A stretch of 64,000 nt of DNA from contig JAJDZX010000008.1 of NCBI GenBank assembly GCA_022824395.1, forward strand, positions 48,998-112,997, in the 5' to 3' direction. The DNA is from Alphaproteobacteria bacterium. GTDB taxonomy: Bacteria; Pseudomonadota; Alphaproteobacteria; TMED109. Numbering within the stretch: position 1 is the stretch's first letter; every line of letters begins with the position of its first letter. Made by a program: the position numbers and the translations under genes. The notes under the pieces are model-generated. The model was not told the origin of the DNA. It ran no database searches and saw only the letters and a program-made list of their open reading frames with translations. Below are positions 54,010-62,055 of the stretch, one piece after another.

Positions 54010-54080
54010 CCCCCCGGACCACGCGGCTGATTGATACGCACGTGACCTCCGAAACGACGCGCCTACGGTCCGGGACTTAG
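54006..54080 (+). pseudogene. Truncated PIN-domain toxin (FitB/VapC-like)
   Basis: From an ATG overlapping the antitoxin stop by 4 bases, the frame reads MTPRTTRLIDTHVTSETTRL and stops after 24 codons. LIDTHVTSE resembles the start of FitB/VapC toxins (LLDTNVISE) with the first catalytic Asp. The other 110 or so residues are missing; the hicB gene of the other strand starts over its end. It cannot make an active toxin. Confidence 0.7.
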
Positions 54081-54311
54081 GTGGCCGGCTTGCTCGATTC
54101 GATCGCCGACGAAAGCCGCGGCCTTGGGCTGCGGCACTGGATCGCCGTGCCCTCGTGCCGTGTCAATCCAAAGCTGCATCGCCTCGTTGGCGCGCTCGAG
54201 GGCGTCTTCCTGGCTATCGCCGTGCACCATGCACCCGGGCAGTTCCGGTACTTCAGCGACAAAAGCCCCGTCTTCGTTGCTCCAATAGAGAATGATCCCG
54301 TACTTGTGCAT
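54063..54311 (-). CDS. hicB: HicB-family antitoxin
   Basis: An 82-residue HicB: YGIILYWSNEDGAFVAEVPELPGCMVHGDS, then EDALERANEAMQLWIDTARGHGDPVPQPK, the partial RNase H-like fold. It starts where the HicA stop ends (1-base overlap), with GGAGGAG upstream, so toxin-first hicAB order is normal. Confidence 0.9.
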   Translation of the reverse strand: MHKYGIILYWSNEDGAFVAEVPELPGCMVHGDSQEDALERANEAMQLWIDTARGHGDPVPQPKAAAFVGDRIEQAGHLSPGP

Positions 54312-54563
54312 CAGCCATCTCCTCCCAGCCGAGACTTCAGGATTATGCGGCGAACCTGATTCAACTGGTACGATTTCGTTCCTCCACGGTCAGGCCGAAA
54401 ATTGACCTTCTCCGCAACGCCCTGCTGCCAATACATGCGGTGGCTCTCGCTTACGCGCGCCTGGAACCCCAGATCACACATCAAGGCGCAAAGATTGATG
54501 AAGCGGATATTGGCATCCGTCCAAGCGCACGGCCGTAATGACTTCCGGCCGCGTCTCAGCCAT
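54311..54563 (-). pseudogene. hicA: HicA-type toxin with probable frameshift near its start
   Basis: The C-terminal part (TDANIRFINLCALMCDLGFQAR, ESHRMY, then TKSYQLNQVRRIILKSRLG) fits HicA of the DANIRF type, with the catalytic His kept. No start codon exists in that frame near the domain edge. An ATG at 54563, in another frame, overlaps the upstream gene and reads MAETRPEVITAVRL, so one base change near 54522 would join the two. I call it frameshifted; a sequencing error is the alternative. Confidence 0.6.
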
Positions 54564-55152
54564 GCGCCAGGCAGGCGCTCACCGGCTGCGCCATCCAGCT
54601 CGGCATGATGGCTCGCGCGGCCGACAGTTCGTCGCGGTCCTCGTCGCGAAGCGTCGGCAGGACCGCTGCCAGCCCGTCCTCGACCCCTTCCGGACCGAGC
54701 CATGCCAAGGCGCGGATGACCTCGCCGGCCTTGCGGTGCGGGGCCACGAGTTGCCAGCGCGGTGCGTGCCGCAGTTCCACGACGGACGACCCGAAGCGGA
54801 GTCGGCGGCCGGGGCCGGAGGTCAAATAGACCGCCCGGACCGGGTTCTGCGTCGTCAGTCCGAGGCGGTTGGCAGCCGTGCCACCGCCAGGCACGATGGG
54901 TTCGCCCCAAAGCACGGACAACGCGGCAAGCGCCTTGCCAAGACGGGGCGCCCGTAAGCCGAACCGGGTCTTGATGGGACGCATGTAGACGCCTCGGCAG
55001 ATTCGCATCAGCTCTCCCGAGCGAACCAATCGCGACAATGCCTGGTCGACCGCCGCGCGGTGACCAAGGTGAAGCAGGGCGCGCGGACACAGCGGCGTGG
55101 CTTCCGGAAGGGCGCGGGCGTGCTCCATGATGTGCTTGGGAAGGCCTTGCAT
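54556..55152 (-). CDS. DUF6088 (AbiEi-like) antitoxin family protein
   Basis: A 198-residue protein with an N-terminal winged-helix (ALLHLGHRAAVDQALSRLVRSGELMRICRGVYMRP) and a domain with VPGGGTAANRLGLTTQNPVRAVYLTSGP, the layout of AbiEi/DUF6088 antitoxins. These normally precede an AbiEii nucleotidyltransferase, but here the next gene is the HicA-like one, overlapping by 8 bases. So it is separated from its usual toxin. Confidence 0.8.
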   Translation of the reverse strand: MQGLPKHIMEHARALPEATPLCPRALLHLGHRAAVDQALSRLVRSGELMRICRGVYMRPIKTRFGLRAPRLGKALAALSVLWGEPIVPGGGTAANRLGLTTQNPVRAVYLTSGPGRRLRFGSSVVELRHAPRWQLVAPHRKAGEVIRALAWLGPEGVEDGLAAVLPTLRDEDRDELSAARAIMPSWMAQPVSACLAHG

Positions 55153-55258
55153 TGGCCCATGTCTCCGCTTCGTTTGTCAGAAATCTAGTGGTAATACTGT
55201 CGAAATGCAGGATCGGCGAAGACTACGTACTACCCAATCAGGCCTTCAAGACAGAAGC

Positions 55259-55333
55259 TCAAGCGGAGGACGTGTGTCGGTACGACTGTCCGATTGACCA
55301 TGATGGGGTGTGGGTGCCAAGGAAATCGTTCAC
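55259..55333 (-). pseudogene. Remnant of VapC-type PIN toxin
   Basis: A GTG overlapping the antitoxin stop opens a 24-codon frame VNDFLGTHTPSWSIGQSYR that resembles the VapC start LLDTHTFLWSIGD, but with the catalytic Asp changed to Gly and a stop soon after. Only the first helix is left. Confidence 0.5.
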
Positions 55334-55572
55334 TTTCCCAGGCCGAGCAGTTCCTCTTCGGTCAAGTCGAAGTCGTCCGTGAATTCGATCCTGACCTTGC
55401 CGTCGAGGAACCCGATCTCTCGCGCCGGCGGGTCCGGGAGTTCATATGGCACGATCATCGCGACGGGTTCCCGGGACCGGCCGTACAGAATGCCAATCCG
55501 CTCGCCGGCCCGGACCGCCGCAAGCACCTTGGAAAACTGCGCCTTTAGTTCGGAAACGTGCAAGGTGATCAT
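55330..55572 (-). CDS. Phd/YefM-type antitoxin
   Basis: An 80-residue protein: MITLHVSELKAQFSKVLAAV, then GERIGILYGRSREPVAMIVPYE, the Phd/YefM DNA-binding fold, and an acidic tail (IEFTDDFDLTEEELLG) that binds the toxin. Its toxin is the remnant at 55259-55333. It is otherwise complete. Confidence 0.88.
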   Translation of the reverse strand: MITLHVSELKAQFSKVLAAVRAGERIGILYGRSREPVAMIVPYELPDPPAREIGFLDGKVRIEFTDDFDLTEEELLGLGK

Positions 55573-55939
55573 GCGCCGACCCTTGTCATGAAGACGTCAT
55601 CATCTCAAGAGCATATCGACAGGACATTGGGCCGCCGTGACTGGGGGGTCGTCCCCCACGACACCGCATTGACACGCATTCGGGCCGCTCGTAGAAAACC
55701 CGAGCGACCTGTGCCGAAGTGTGTTCGTTCGGGGCGTGAACCGATGGACCCTCCACCGACCGGCGGGGCAACCGCAGCGGCCGCTGACGGAGGGACCGCT
55801 CCGTTGCGGCCACCAGGGCAATCCGAAAGTTTGAGGCTTCGTCGTCAGCCAGACCGACACGGCAGCGCTGTCCGATCAAGTCCCGACTACTACAGTTGAT
55901 CCCATTCAACCGGGGCGCCCGCTGTCGGCATGGCCGATC
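55573..55939. other. Gap between Phd gene and TPR-ATPase gene
   Basis: About 370 bases. Open frames exist on both strands, none with a known motif. It holds the promoter of the Phd gene (minus strand) and the 3' end of the ATPase operon. No clear terminator is visible. Confidence 0.3.
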
Positions 55940-58540
55940 TCAATCCGGCCCATCAGCCTTGGCCCGCTGAAGGGCTTGGTGGTTCGCTGTCACCAGTTCC
56001 AAACTCGGGTGCTCGTGCTTGGTCCACCGATGAAAAGACTCGACAATTTCCAAAGCGCGCCGGATCAGCGCGTCGGCTTCCTCTTTGCGGTCGGTGTTGC
56101 TTAGCAGCACCGCCAGGTTGTTCAAGCGATTCGCCACTTTGGGGTGCTGTTCGCCGAAAGCAGCCTCGGCGATTTTCAACGCCCGCCGTAACATCGGCTC
56201 GGCTTCCTCGGCGCGGCTGATGTTGCTTAACAGCAACGCCAAGTTGCTCAAGAAATCGGCAACGTCGGGGTGTTGCCCGCCCAAAGCGGTCTCGGCGGTC
56301 TCCAACGCGCGCCGCAACATCGACTCTGCTTCCTTGATGCGGTCGGTGTCGCGTAGCAGCATTGCCAAGTTGTTCAAGCAAGTTGCCACGGTGCGGTGAT
56401 GCTTGCCGAAGGCGGCCTCCGCGATTTCAAGCGCTCGCAGCAACAACAGCTCGGCCTCCTTCTTGCGGTTCGTGTCCTGCAGCAGAGCCGCCAAGCTGAT
56501 CAAGAAACCCGCAACGTTGGGGTGCTGCTTGCCGAAGGCGGTTTCGACCGTCTCCAATGCTCGCCGCGACATCGGCTCGGCTTCCTCGATGCGGTTGGTT
56601 TCCCGTAGCAGCACCGCCAAGTTGTTCAAGCAAGTTGCCACGGTAATGTCATGCTTGTCGAAGGCGGCTTCGGCGATTTCAAGCGCCTGCCGCATCAATG
56701 GCTCGGCCTCACCGTGCCGGCTGGTACGCCATAACAGTTGTCCCAGCCCATTCGACGCTATTGCGACAAGCTTCGCATTGGCGAGCGACTTCGCGTCGGC
56801 GAGTGCTTGACGATGCTGCTCTTCGCATTCCTTCCAGCGTGCAAGTAGCAGCAACACGCTTGCAATCTGCAGGCGTTGCCCTATCCGTTCCTCGGCATCG
56901 CTCACGCTCTCCAACGCATCCATGAGAAACGCGAGTCGGGTCTCCGAAAACGTGTGCAAGGTCAACCCGTTTCGCATCTCCGCGAGACGGAAAGCGAACG
57001 CTTCGAGATCACCGCTCCGGTGCTTCTCCCAAGCCGCGATCATCTTCTCGACCTCTGAGAGATAGTCGGGAGCGGGTGGCGCGCTCGAAATGATGCGAGC
57101 GATCGACTGGCTCACGCTGTCTCCGGCAAGGGGCGCGGCTTCGAGCACGTAGGTCGCCACCTGCTCGGCTGCTCCGATGCGGGCGAACGTCCTCGCCATG
57201 TCGAACTTCGCAGTCGCCCGTTCCCCCTCGTCGCCGACTTCGCTCAAATAGTCGAGGGCCTGTTTCGCGTCAGCGCTCCCCTCCTCAAGGAGCTTCTCGT
57301 GCAACTCGATGCGCTTTTTCTCGCGGTGCTCGACGCTCGGGTAGAAGAGCTTGAAGAACTCGAGGAGGAAAGGAAGTCGCCTGCGGGCACTGCGGGAAAT
57401 GTTCATTGCGAGCCAGATGTCGAAGAATCCCTCGCGAATGACGTAGAGACGCGAGCGTCGGTCCCGCGGGTGCCGGTCCGAACGCAGGTAGTGGGCATCG
57501 GACAGGCGCTTCAGCAGTGATGAGGTCTCCTGCTGGCTCATGCGCATGCGTGCGGAAATTGCGGCGGGCGTCTTCTCCTCGTCGCGCATGCTCGCAAGAC
57601 ACTCGAGCAACGCGCGTTGGCCAGGCGGCAGGTCCTTCAGCCGGCTCTGATAGAACGGCGAGACCCGGTCGAGCAGCACGTGGAATTGCTCTTGCACCCC
57701 GGTAATGGACTCATGGGCAATCAGCTCGTAGAGCATCATCGTCAGCCGTGGATTGCCCCCCGTCATGCGATAGAGGGCCTCCAGTCGTGGGCTCATGCCT
57801 TCCAGGGTTGCAAGTAGGTCGGTCCGTTTTTCCCACTCGAGGTTGCAGCGGATGAGTTCGACCGTTTCCTCGAAGCTCAGACTCTCCAGCATCTGGATAT
57901 CGAAGAAGTCGTAGAACGGCTGTCGGATATCGGTGATGCCGTCGAAGTGCATCGGCGCGGTGGCCACCAGCAGGCAGCCGTTGTCAGCCATGAGGAACTT
58001 GCGCAAAGCGGCGACGTCGTTTGCGTCGCGGATCTGCCTCGAAAGGACCTCGCCCAGGTTCTCGAGCATGACGAGCAGGGTGCGGCCGTGTCGGCGGTTC
58101 TCCTGCCGGATTGCGGGCACCAGCGTGTCAGCAACCCTGGCGTCGTCGTCCTCGGCCTGTACTTCAGCGAGGAGCTTCGCCCAGCGCGGCTCGTCTTCGA
58201 GGACATCGCTCAGTATCCGGCAGAGTCCAATGAGGAAATCGGCGAAAGAAAGGGTCCGGTTCGCTTCCTCCGGAAACCGGGCGACCACAATCTTTTGGCC
58301 AAGCGCCTCGTCGGACCGGATGATGTCTTCGACGCACGAGAGCAGGTGGGTCTTGCCGATGCCCCGCGGCCCGATGAAGAGCAGGTGGTTCTTCGACTTT
58401 CGGCGCACCGACCCGCGCAGGGACGCGACGGCGTTGTCGAGGACGTGTTCACGCGCGACGGTAGTGTGGCGCAGGCGCTCCGGGCTGGTCACTCCGGACC
58501 GGTAGAGGCCGATGTTCGAGGTGACGGCCGCTTCAGGCAT
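55940..58540 (-). CDS. P-loop NTPase with C-terminal TPR array
   Basis: An 866-residue protein. Residues about 20-330 form an AAA/STAND-like P-loop ATPase: Walker A GPRGIGKTH at 57-65, Walker B TLLVMLENLGEVL near 155, and a sensor region TGGNPRLTMMLYEL. Residues about 330-420 form a winged-helix-like unit (RALLECLASMRDEEKTPAAIS). A helical linker follows, then about six 42-residue kinesin-light-chain-type TPR repeats (LNNLAVLL..T.R..EAEP.. RRALE.AE.AFG..HP.VA). It overlaps the upstream ATPase gene by 8 bases. The build resembles signal-sensing NTPases; the effector, if any, is not obvious. Confidence 0.85.
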   Translation of the reverse strand: MPEAAVTSNIGLYRSGVTSPERLRHTTVAREHVLDNAVASLRGSVRRKSKNHLLFIGPRGIGKTHLLSCVEDIIRSDEALGQKIVVARFPEEANRTLSFADFLIGLCRILSDVLEDEPRWAKLLAEVQAEDDDARVADTLVPAIRQENRRHGRTLLVMLENLGEVLSRQIRDANDVAALRKFLMADNGCLLVATAPMHFDGITDIRQPFYDFFDIQMLESLSFEETVELIRCNLEWEKRTDLLATLEGMSPRLEALYRMTGGNPRLTMMLYELIAHESITGVQEQFHVLLDRVSPFYQSRLKDLPPGQRALLECLASMRDEEKTPAAISARMRMSQQETSSLLKRLSDAHYLRSDRHPRDRRSRLYVIREGFFDIWLAMNISRSARRRLPFLLEFFKLFYPSVEHREKKRIELHEKLLEEGSADAKQALDYLSEVGDEGERATAKFDMARTFARIGAAEQVATYVLEAAPLAGDSVSQSIARIISSAPPAPDYLSEVEKMIAAWEKHRSGDLEAFAFRLAEMRNGLTLHTFSETRLAFLMDALESVSDAEERIGQRLQIASVLLLLARWKECEEQHRQALADAKSLANAKLVAIASNGLGQLLWRTSRHGEAEPLMRQALEIAEAAFDKHDITVATCLNNLAVLLRETNRIEEAEPMSRRALETVETAFGKQHPNVAGFLISLAALLQDTNRKKEAELLLLRALEIAEAAFGKHHRTVATCLNNLAMLLRDTDRIKEAESMLRRALETAETALGGQHPDVADFLSNLALLLSNISRAEEAEPMLRRALKIAEAAFGEQHPKVANRLNNLAVLLSNTDRKEEADALIRRALEIVESFHRWTKHEHPSLELVTANHQALQRAKADGPD
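56053..56785 (-). repeat. Tandem TPR-coding repeats, about 126 bases each
   Basis: About six copies of a 42-codon unit lie head to tail. Blocks such as GCCAAGTTGTTCAAGC and CGAAGGCGGCCTCGGCGATT recur almost unchanged, so DNA similarity is higher than protein function would need. Such runs can gain or lose units by slippage or recombination. Confidence 0.75.
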
Positions 58541-59768
58541 GGTATTTCCTCCACCACGACTTCAGCACGCCGCTCGCGAAGTCATAGTTCCCTCCCGTGA
58601 CCTCGACGACGTAAAAGTCGTTCTCAAGGTCGAACATGAGCTGGTTGAATAACTGCCGGCGCTCGTGCGCCGGGCGCGTGGCACCAAGTCCCGCCAGTAC
58701 TCGTTCCGTCTCCTGCAGCAGGGTTGCACGCGTCAGGCCCGATGAGCTCATGCTGATCTGGCCCAGCAAGGCGTGGGCCATTGATCGTCTCGGTTCTGCG
58801 TAGTACTGCCGGATCCTCGAGTGGTAGTGCTGCAACTGGGTACGGGCGGCGGAACCGACGATCATTTCGTCGAAGACGGCATCGACATCCGTCAAGGCGA
58901 TTGTGCGCTGCTCGCGTCTCCACAACCGGTAGAGGTTCTGAGTCGCAATCTGCATGAAGAACGGAATGGGGCGGCCCAGGCGAGCGATGAGCCGCCGCGG
59001 GAGGTCACCCTCGAACGGGACGCCTCGTCCGCCCAACATGTCCGCGACGAACGTCTCGATGTCCTCATGGGTAAGCGGAGGCAGGGACACGTCTTCGAGG
59101 TCGTTGACGAGGTCCACCATTCCGAGCGCATCGAGCGTGCCGGTCAGGTTGACCGAGCCCCCGACCAGCCAGCGGATCGAATCCCGGGTCGGAGGAGGAT
59201 TCTGACGCTGGGTGCGAAACCAAGCGAGGAACTCGCGCAGCAACCCTTCATCTTCCCGGGACAGGTTGAGCAGCATGTCGGGGAATTCGTCGATGATGAA
59301 GAGAAAGGGGGCGTCGGTAGCGCGAGCCCGGGCGAGGAACGTGTCGCCGTGCCGGCGCCAGTTCTCGCGCCAGTCGGGATCGCTTCCGCGAAGTGCGAGC
59401 TTGAAGCCGCCCGCCCCGATCGATTCGACTTTTCCGAGCACGCCGCTGAGAAGCCCCCACCCTGCGGCGAGTCGGTCGCGAAGGAAATCCGGATGCGTAT
59501 CGTGGAATGCGTCGAGCAGCACCTGGAAGAAGTCGGCCGGGTGAGTCAGGTCTTGCACGTTGATCGACACCACCCCGAATTCGTCCTCGGGATGGTCACG
59601 CAAATAGTTCATGACGCTGGTCTTGCCGGTTCGTCGAGGCGCTGTGAGCACCACGTGGCCGTTGCGCAAGGTTTGCCTCAGCTCTGCCACGAACGCCCCG
59701 CGGAAGCGCAGGTCGATAGGTTCGACGGGAGTGCCGATGTAGAATTCGGGCGTGGCTTCAGTTTCCAT
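58533..59768 (-). CDS. ATP-binding protein (AAA/ATPase_2-like), first gene of paired ATPase operon
   Basis: A 411-residue P-loop ATPase. Walker A APRRTGKTS is at residues 43-51, Walker B FLFIIDEFPDML starts at about 155, and LVGGSVNLTGTLDALG is a sensor-type stretch. The C-terminal third (PIPFFMQIATQNLYRLW, then LTDVDAVFDEMIVGS and a winged-helix-like end) matches the archaeal-type ATPase/DUF234 group. The ATG at 59768 follows a good promoter at 59806-59833. It overlaps the TPR-ATPase gene by 8 bases, so the two are translated together. Confidence 0.85.
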   Translation of the reverse strand: METEATPEFYIGTPVEPIDLRFRGAFVAELRQTLRNGHVVLTAPRRTGKTSVMNYLRDHPEDEFGVVSINVQDLTHPADFFQVLLDAFHDTHPDFLRDRLAAGWGLLSGVLGKVESIGAGGFKLALRGSDPDWRENWRRHGDTFLARARATDAPFLFIIDEFPDMLLNLSREDEGLLREFLAWFRTQRQNPPPTRDSIRWLVGGSVNLTGTLDALGMVDLVNDLEDVSLPPLTHEDIETFVADMLGGRGVPFEGDLPRRLIARLGRPIPFFMQIATQNLYRLWRREQRTIALTDVDAVFDEMIVGSAARTQLQHYHSRIRQYYAEPRRSMAHALLGQISMSSSGLTRATLLQETERVLAGLGATRPAHERRQLFNQLMFDLENDFYVVEVTGGNYDFASGVLKSWWRKYHA

Positions 59769-59805
59769 GTCGACTCGGTTGTAAATCAGATTTGTCGTGG
59801 AACAC

Positions 59806-59833
59806 AGTATACGACAGTATTGTTGCACGTCAA
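59806..59833 (-). promoter_or_regulatory. Promoter of the paired ATPase operon
   Basis: Read on the minus strand: TTGACG (59833-59828), a 16-base spacer, then TATACT (59811-59806). Both boxes are near consensus. Transcription would start around 59799, giving a leader of about 30 bases before the ATG at 59768. Confidence 0.7.
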
Positions 59834-59842
59834 TATTGTCGT
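59811..59842. promoter_or_regulatory. Inverted repeat over the ATPase-operon promoter
   Basis: ACGACAGTATTG (59811-59822) and CAATATTGTCGT (59831-59842) are reverse complements with one mismatch, spaced by 8 bases. They cover the -35 box and touch the -10 box. A further TTGTCGTGGAA at 59792 repeats part of the right arm (59837). A repressor binding here would silence the operon; no repressor gene is next to it. Confidence 0.6.
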
Positions 59843-59965
59843 GGAAGCCTGCACGGAGCACTACTTGCTTTGGGGCGCTTGTCGGCGGCTCGGCCAAGCC
59901 CCACGGCCTGCCCGTCGGCAAGACTTCGCGCGAACCCGACCGGCCAGTCGAACCGTTCGAGCGGG

Positions 59966-60412
59966 ATGTCTCACACCGCCTTCGTCGCCAAGGCGGAGTT
60001 GGCGCAGCAACTCTTTGCCGGGGCATTCCTGCGCCTGGTCGGCGTACTGTTCGTGGACCGGTTTGACGACGCCTGCGGCCGGGGCGATCTGGATAACGTC
60101 ATCGAGGCAGCGTGGGCGGACTGGCGGTCTATCCGGAAGGAACCCTCACCCATCGCCCCCGGCCTGCTTGCCTTCAAGCTCGGCGCCTTTGCCGCCGCCG
60201 GGGCGCCCGTGGTGCTGTCAACCCTGCACGGGAAGTGATCGGTGCTCGAGGCGGCCAGTGGTATCCCAGTCCCAGCAACGTGCAGGTCACGATAGGCCCC
60301 CCGCTGTTCATGGAGCAAGATGGCTTCGACTCCGCGATCGCGCTCCGCGACGCGACGCGGGCGGCGATCTTGGCCGGTTGCGGGGAGCCGGACCTCGCCG
60401 GTGAGGAGAACT
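59966..60412 (+). pseudogene. Degraded 1-acylglycerol-3-phosphate acyltransferase (PlsC-like)
   Basis: HTAFVAKAELAQQLFAGAFLR and LVGVLFVDRFDDACG open a PlsC-like domain in one frame; LAVYPEGTLTHRPRP, the acyltransferase 'PEGT' motif, continues in a second frame; LLAFKLGAFAAAGAPVV returns to the first; and GARGGQWYPSPSNVQVTIGPPLFMEQDGFD...EPDLAGE goes back to the second. At least two frame changes and a missing N-terminal catalytic HxxxxD part show the gene is dead. Confidence 0.7.
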
Positions 60413-60735
60413 TGCTGACAGACCCTCGAACCACGCCGCGCACAATCCCCCACTTGACCGAGCGCGGCGTGAACGGACGTGCGAAGGATGTTCCGTGCGG
60501 CCTGGGGTCGAGGGACGTGGATCTTGTAGGGGGATGAGGACTCCACGGCGTAGGCTCGCGGCAAGGGGCGCCAGCCCCCCGATTCTACCGGCAATGGTGC
60601 GGTCGCCGCGATGGTGAAGAAGGGTGAAGAAGAAGGACGGGATCTCCAAGACCAACCTGTTGGTGTTTCGATTATTGCGTTTAGAGCGCGCGACCAGTAT
60701 GGTGTTTCCATAGTCAACAATCGCCTGCCAGCACC
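60413..60735. other. Gap between acyltransferase relic and HTH antitoxin
   Basis: About 320 bases without a recognisable gene. Content becomes AT-richer at 60640-60720, where the promoter of the HTH gene should be. Confidence 0.3.
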
Positions 60736-61188
60736 ATGACTGCACAGAGCCGCTTTCCCGTTCTCTCACCCGCGGACACCGAGGTCGCCCGCGCATCCTG
60801 CCAACGCCTTGCCGCTTTGCTGCACGGTGACCGCCCCCTGACACTCAACGTCACCGGCGCACACGGAGAGGAGGCGGTCAAACTGCCCGCACCGGTCGGC
60901 GCACTCCTCCTGGAGATCCTTGAGGACATGGCCGCGGGCAGCTCGGTCGCCGTGCTTCGCAAGGACGCCGAACTGACGACGCAGCAGGCGGCCGACGTCC
61001 TCAACGTCTCACGTCCCTTCCTCGTCGGGCTCCTCGAACAGGGCGCCCTTCCCTTCCGCAAGGTCGGAACACACCGCCGCGTGCGCATCGACGATGTCCT
61101 CCGCTACAAGAACGAGATCGACGCCGCCCGGCGCCGGGCGCTCGACGAACTGGTCGCCGAAGCTCAGAGACTCGACATGGGTTACTGA
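60736..61188 (+). CDS. Helix-turn-helix (excisionase-type) antitoxin, orphan
   Basis: A 150-residue protein. The C-terminal part LTTQQAADVLNVSRPFLVGLLEQGALPFRKVGTHRRVRIDDVL is an excisionase/MerR-like DNA-binding domain seen in antitoxins that are followed by a PIN toxin. The rest is typical of the same family (VKLPAPVGALLLEILEDMA). No PIN gene follows; the region downstream holds an IS5-like remnant. So the toxin is lost. Confidence 0.78.
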   Translation: MTAQSRFPVLSPADTEVARASCQRLAALLHGDRPLTLNVTGAHGEEAVKLPAPVGALLLEILEDMAAGSSVAVLRKDAELTTQQAADVLNVSRPFLVGLLEQGALPFRKVGTHRRVRIDDVLRYKNEIDAARRRALDELVAEAQRLDMGY

Positions 61189-61311
61189 CCGTCATTGCCG
61201 GTCGCCGCATGTGCATGGTCGTAGGCATCGCACGCCTGGACCCGTTGTAGTAACTGCAAAGCCTGCCTGCACTGGCGTATTCGGACGGTGCCGGGACGGT
61301 CGCCCGCCACA

Positions 61312-61470
61312 TGTGCCGATGCTGATGCTCAAGATCCTGGTGATCCAGGCACAGCACGGACTGACCGACAACCGGGCAAGTTCCAGATCAACTACGGGCG
61401 GGCGTGCCTACACCACGCCTGGGGACAGAACCCGTATGGTCCACTCCCGACTGGATGCACACCGGAAAGA
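61312..61470 (+). pseudogene. IS5-type transposase remnant
   Basis: One plus frame reads PMLMLKILVIQAQHGLTDNRA, close to the IS5 start region (VMLMKVLVIQALYGLSDEQTEF), and another frame continues with GKFQINYGRA (compare EFQINDRLSF). The rest is not recognisable. It is a short, frameshifted remnant between 61189 and 61721, where I see no other gene. Confidence 0.45.
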
Positions 61471-61695
61471 GGGTCTCCTCGAACGCTGGTGCCTCCGCGT
61501 GCACCTCGTTGGCCACCGGATACGCCCGGATGCCGCGCAGCAGCCGTCAGGCTGGCGGAGCGGCCTCCGCCTCCGTCACACTCCGGTTTCCTCGATCCCG
61601 CCTGCAAAGCGCCGTCGCTCCGGCCGCACGTAGCAGGGGCAGCCAGGATGCCTTGCCCTGACCCTCGCAATAGAGAGCATCACAGGATGCACTCA

Positions 61696-61713
61696 GGTAA
61701 CGCATCAGTTACC
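61696..61713. promoter_or_regulatory. Inverted repeat upstream of RelE-type operon
   Basis: GGTAAC and GTTACC are exact reverse complements spaced by GCATCA, 9 bases before the GTG start. This is probably the operator of the toxin-antitoxin operon below. The half-site resembles the GGTAA of the higBA palindrome at 35401, but in the opposite order. Confidence 0.6.
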
Positions 61714-61721
61714 ATACGTCG

Positions 61722-62051
61722 GTGATCGAAGTCCGGGAATTCGTCGATGCTCAAGGCAGAAGCCCGTTCGGTCGCTGGGTCAGTCGCCTTGATCATCACG
61801 CCGCCGCGCGCGTGGCGACTGCGCTGTACCGGATGGAGATGGGAAACCTCTCCAATGTGAAGGGCGTGGGTGGCGGGGTCTTGGAGTATCGAATCGACTT
61901 CGGCCCAGGCTACCGGATCTACTTCGGGCGGGATGGTGATGCGTTGATCATTCTCCTCGGCGGAGGAACGAAAGTGCGCCAGCAGCGCGACATCGAGACC
62001 GCGGTGGCGTTATGGCGCGAGTACGGACAGAGGAAGCGGCAGGGGGGCTGA
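61722..62051 (+). CDS. RelE/HigB-family toxin (Gp49-like)
   Basis: A 109-residue protein: REFVDAQGRSPFGRWVSRLDHHAAARVATALYRME, then GGGVLEYRIDFGPGYRIYFGRDGDALIILLGGGTK and RDIETAVALWREY, a full Gp49-like/addiction-module killer pattern. It is followed 5 bases later by the antitoxin. Starts with GTG. Confidence 0.9.
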   Translation: MIEVREFVDAQGRSPFGRWVSRLDHHAAARVATALYRMEMGNLSNVKGVGGGVLEYRIDFGPGYRIYFGRDGDALIILLGGGTKVRQQRDIETAVALWREYGQRKRQGG

Positions 62052-62055
62052 GACG

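Noticed and set aside
58821..60404. 527-codon plus-strand open frame over the ATPase gene
   Set aside because: Antisense to the Walker motif-bearing ATPase; no motif of its own.
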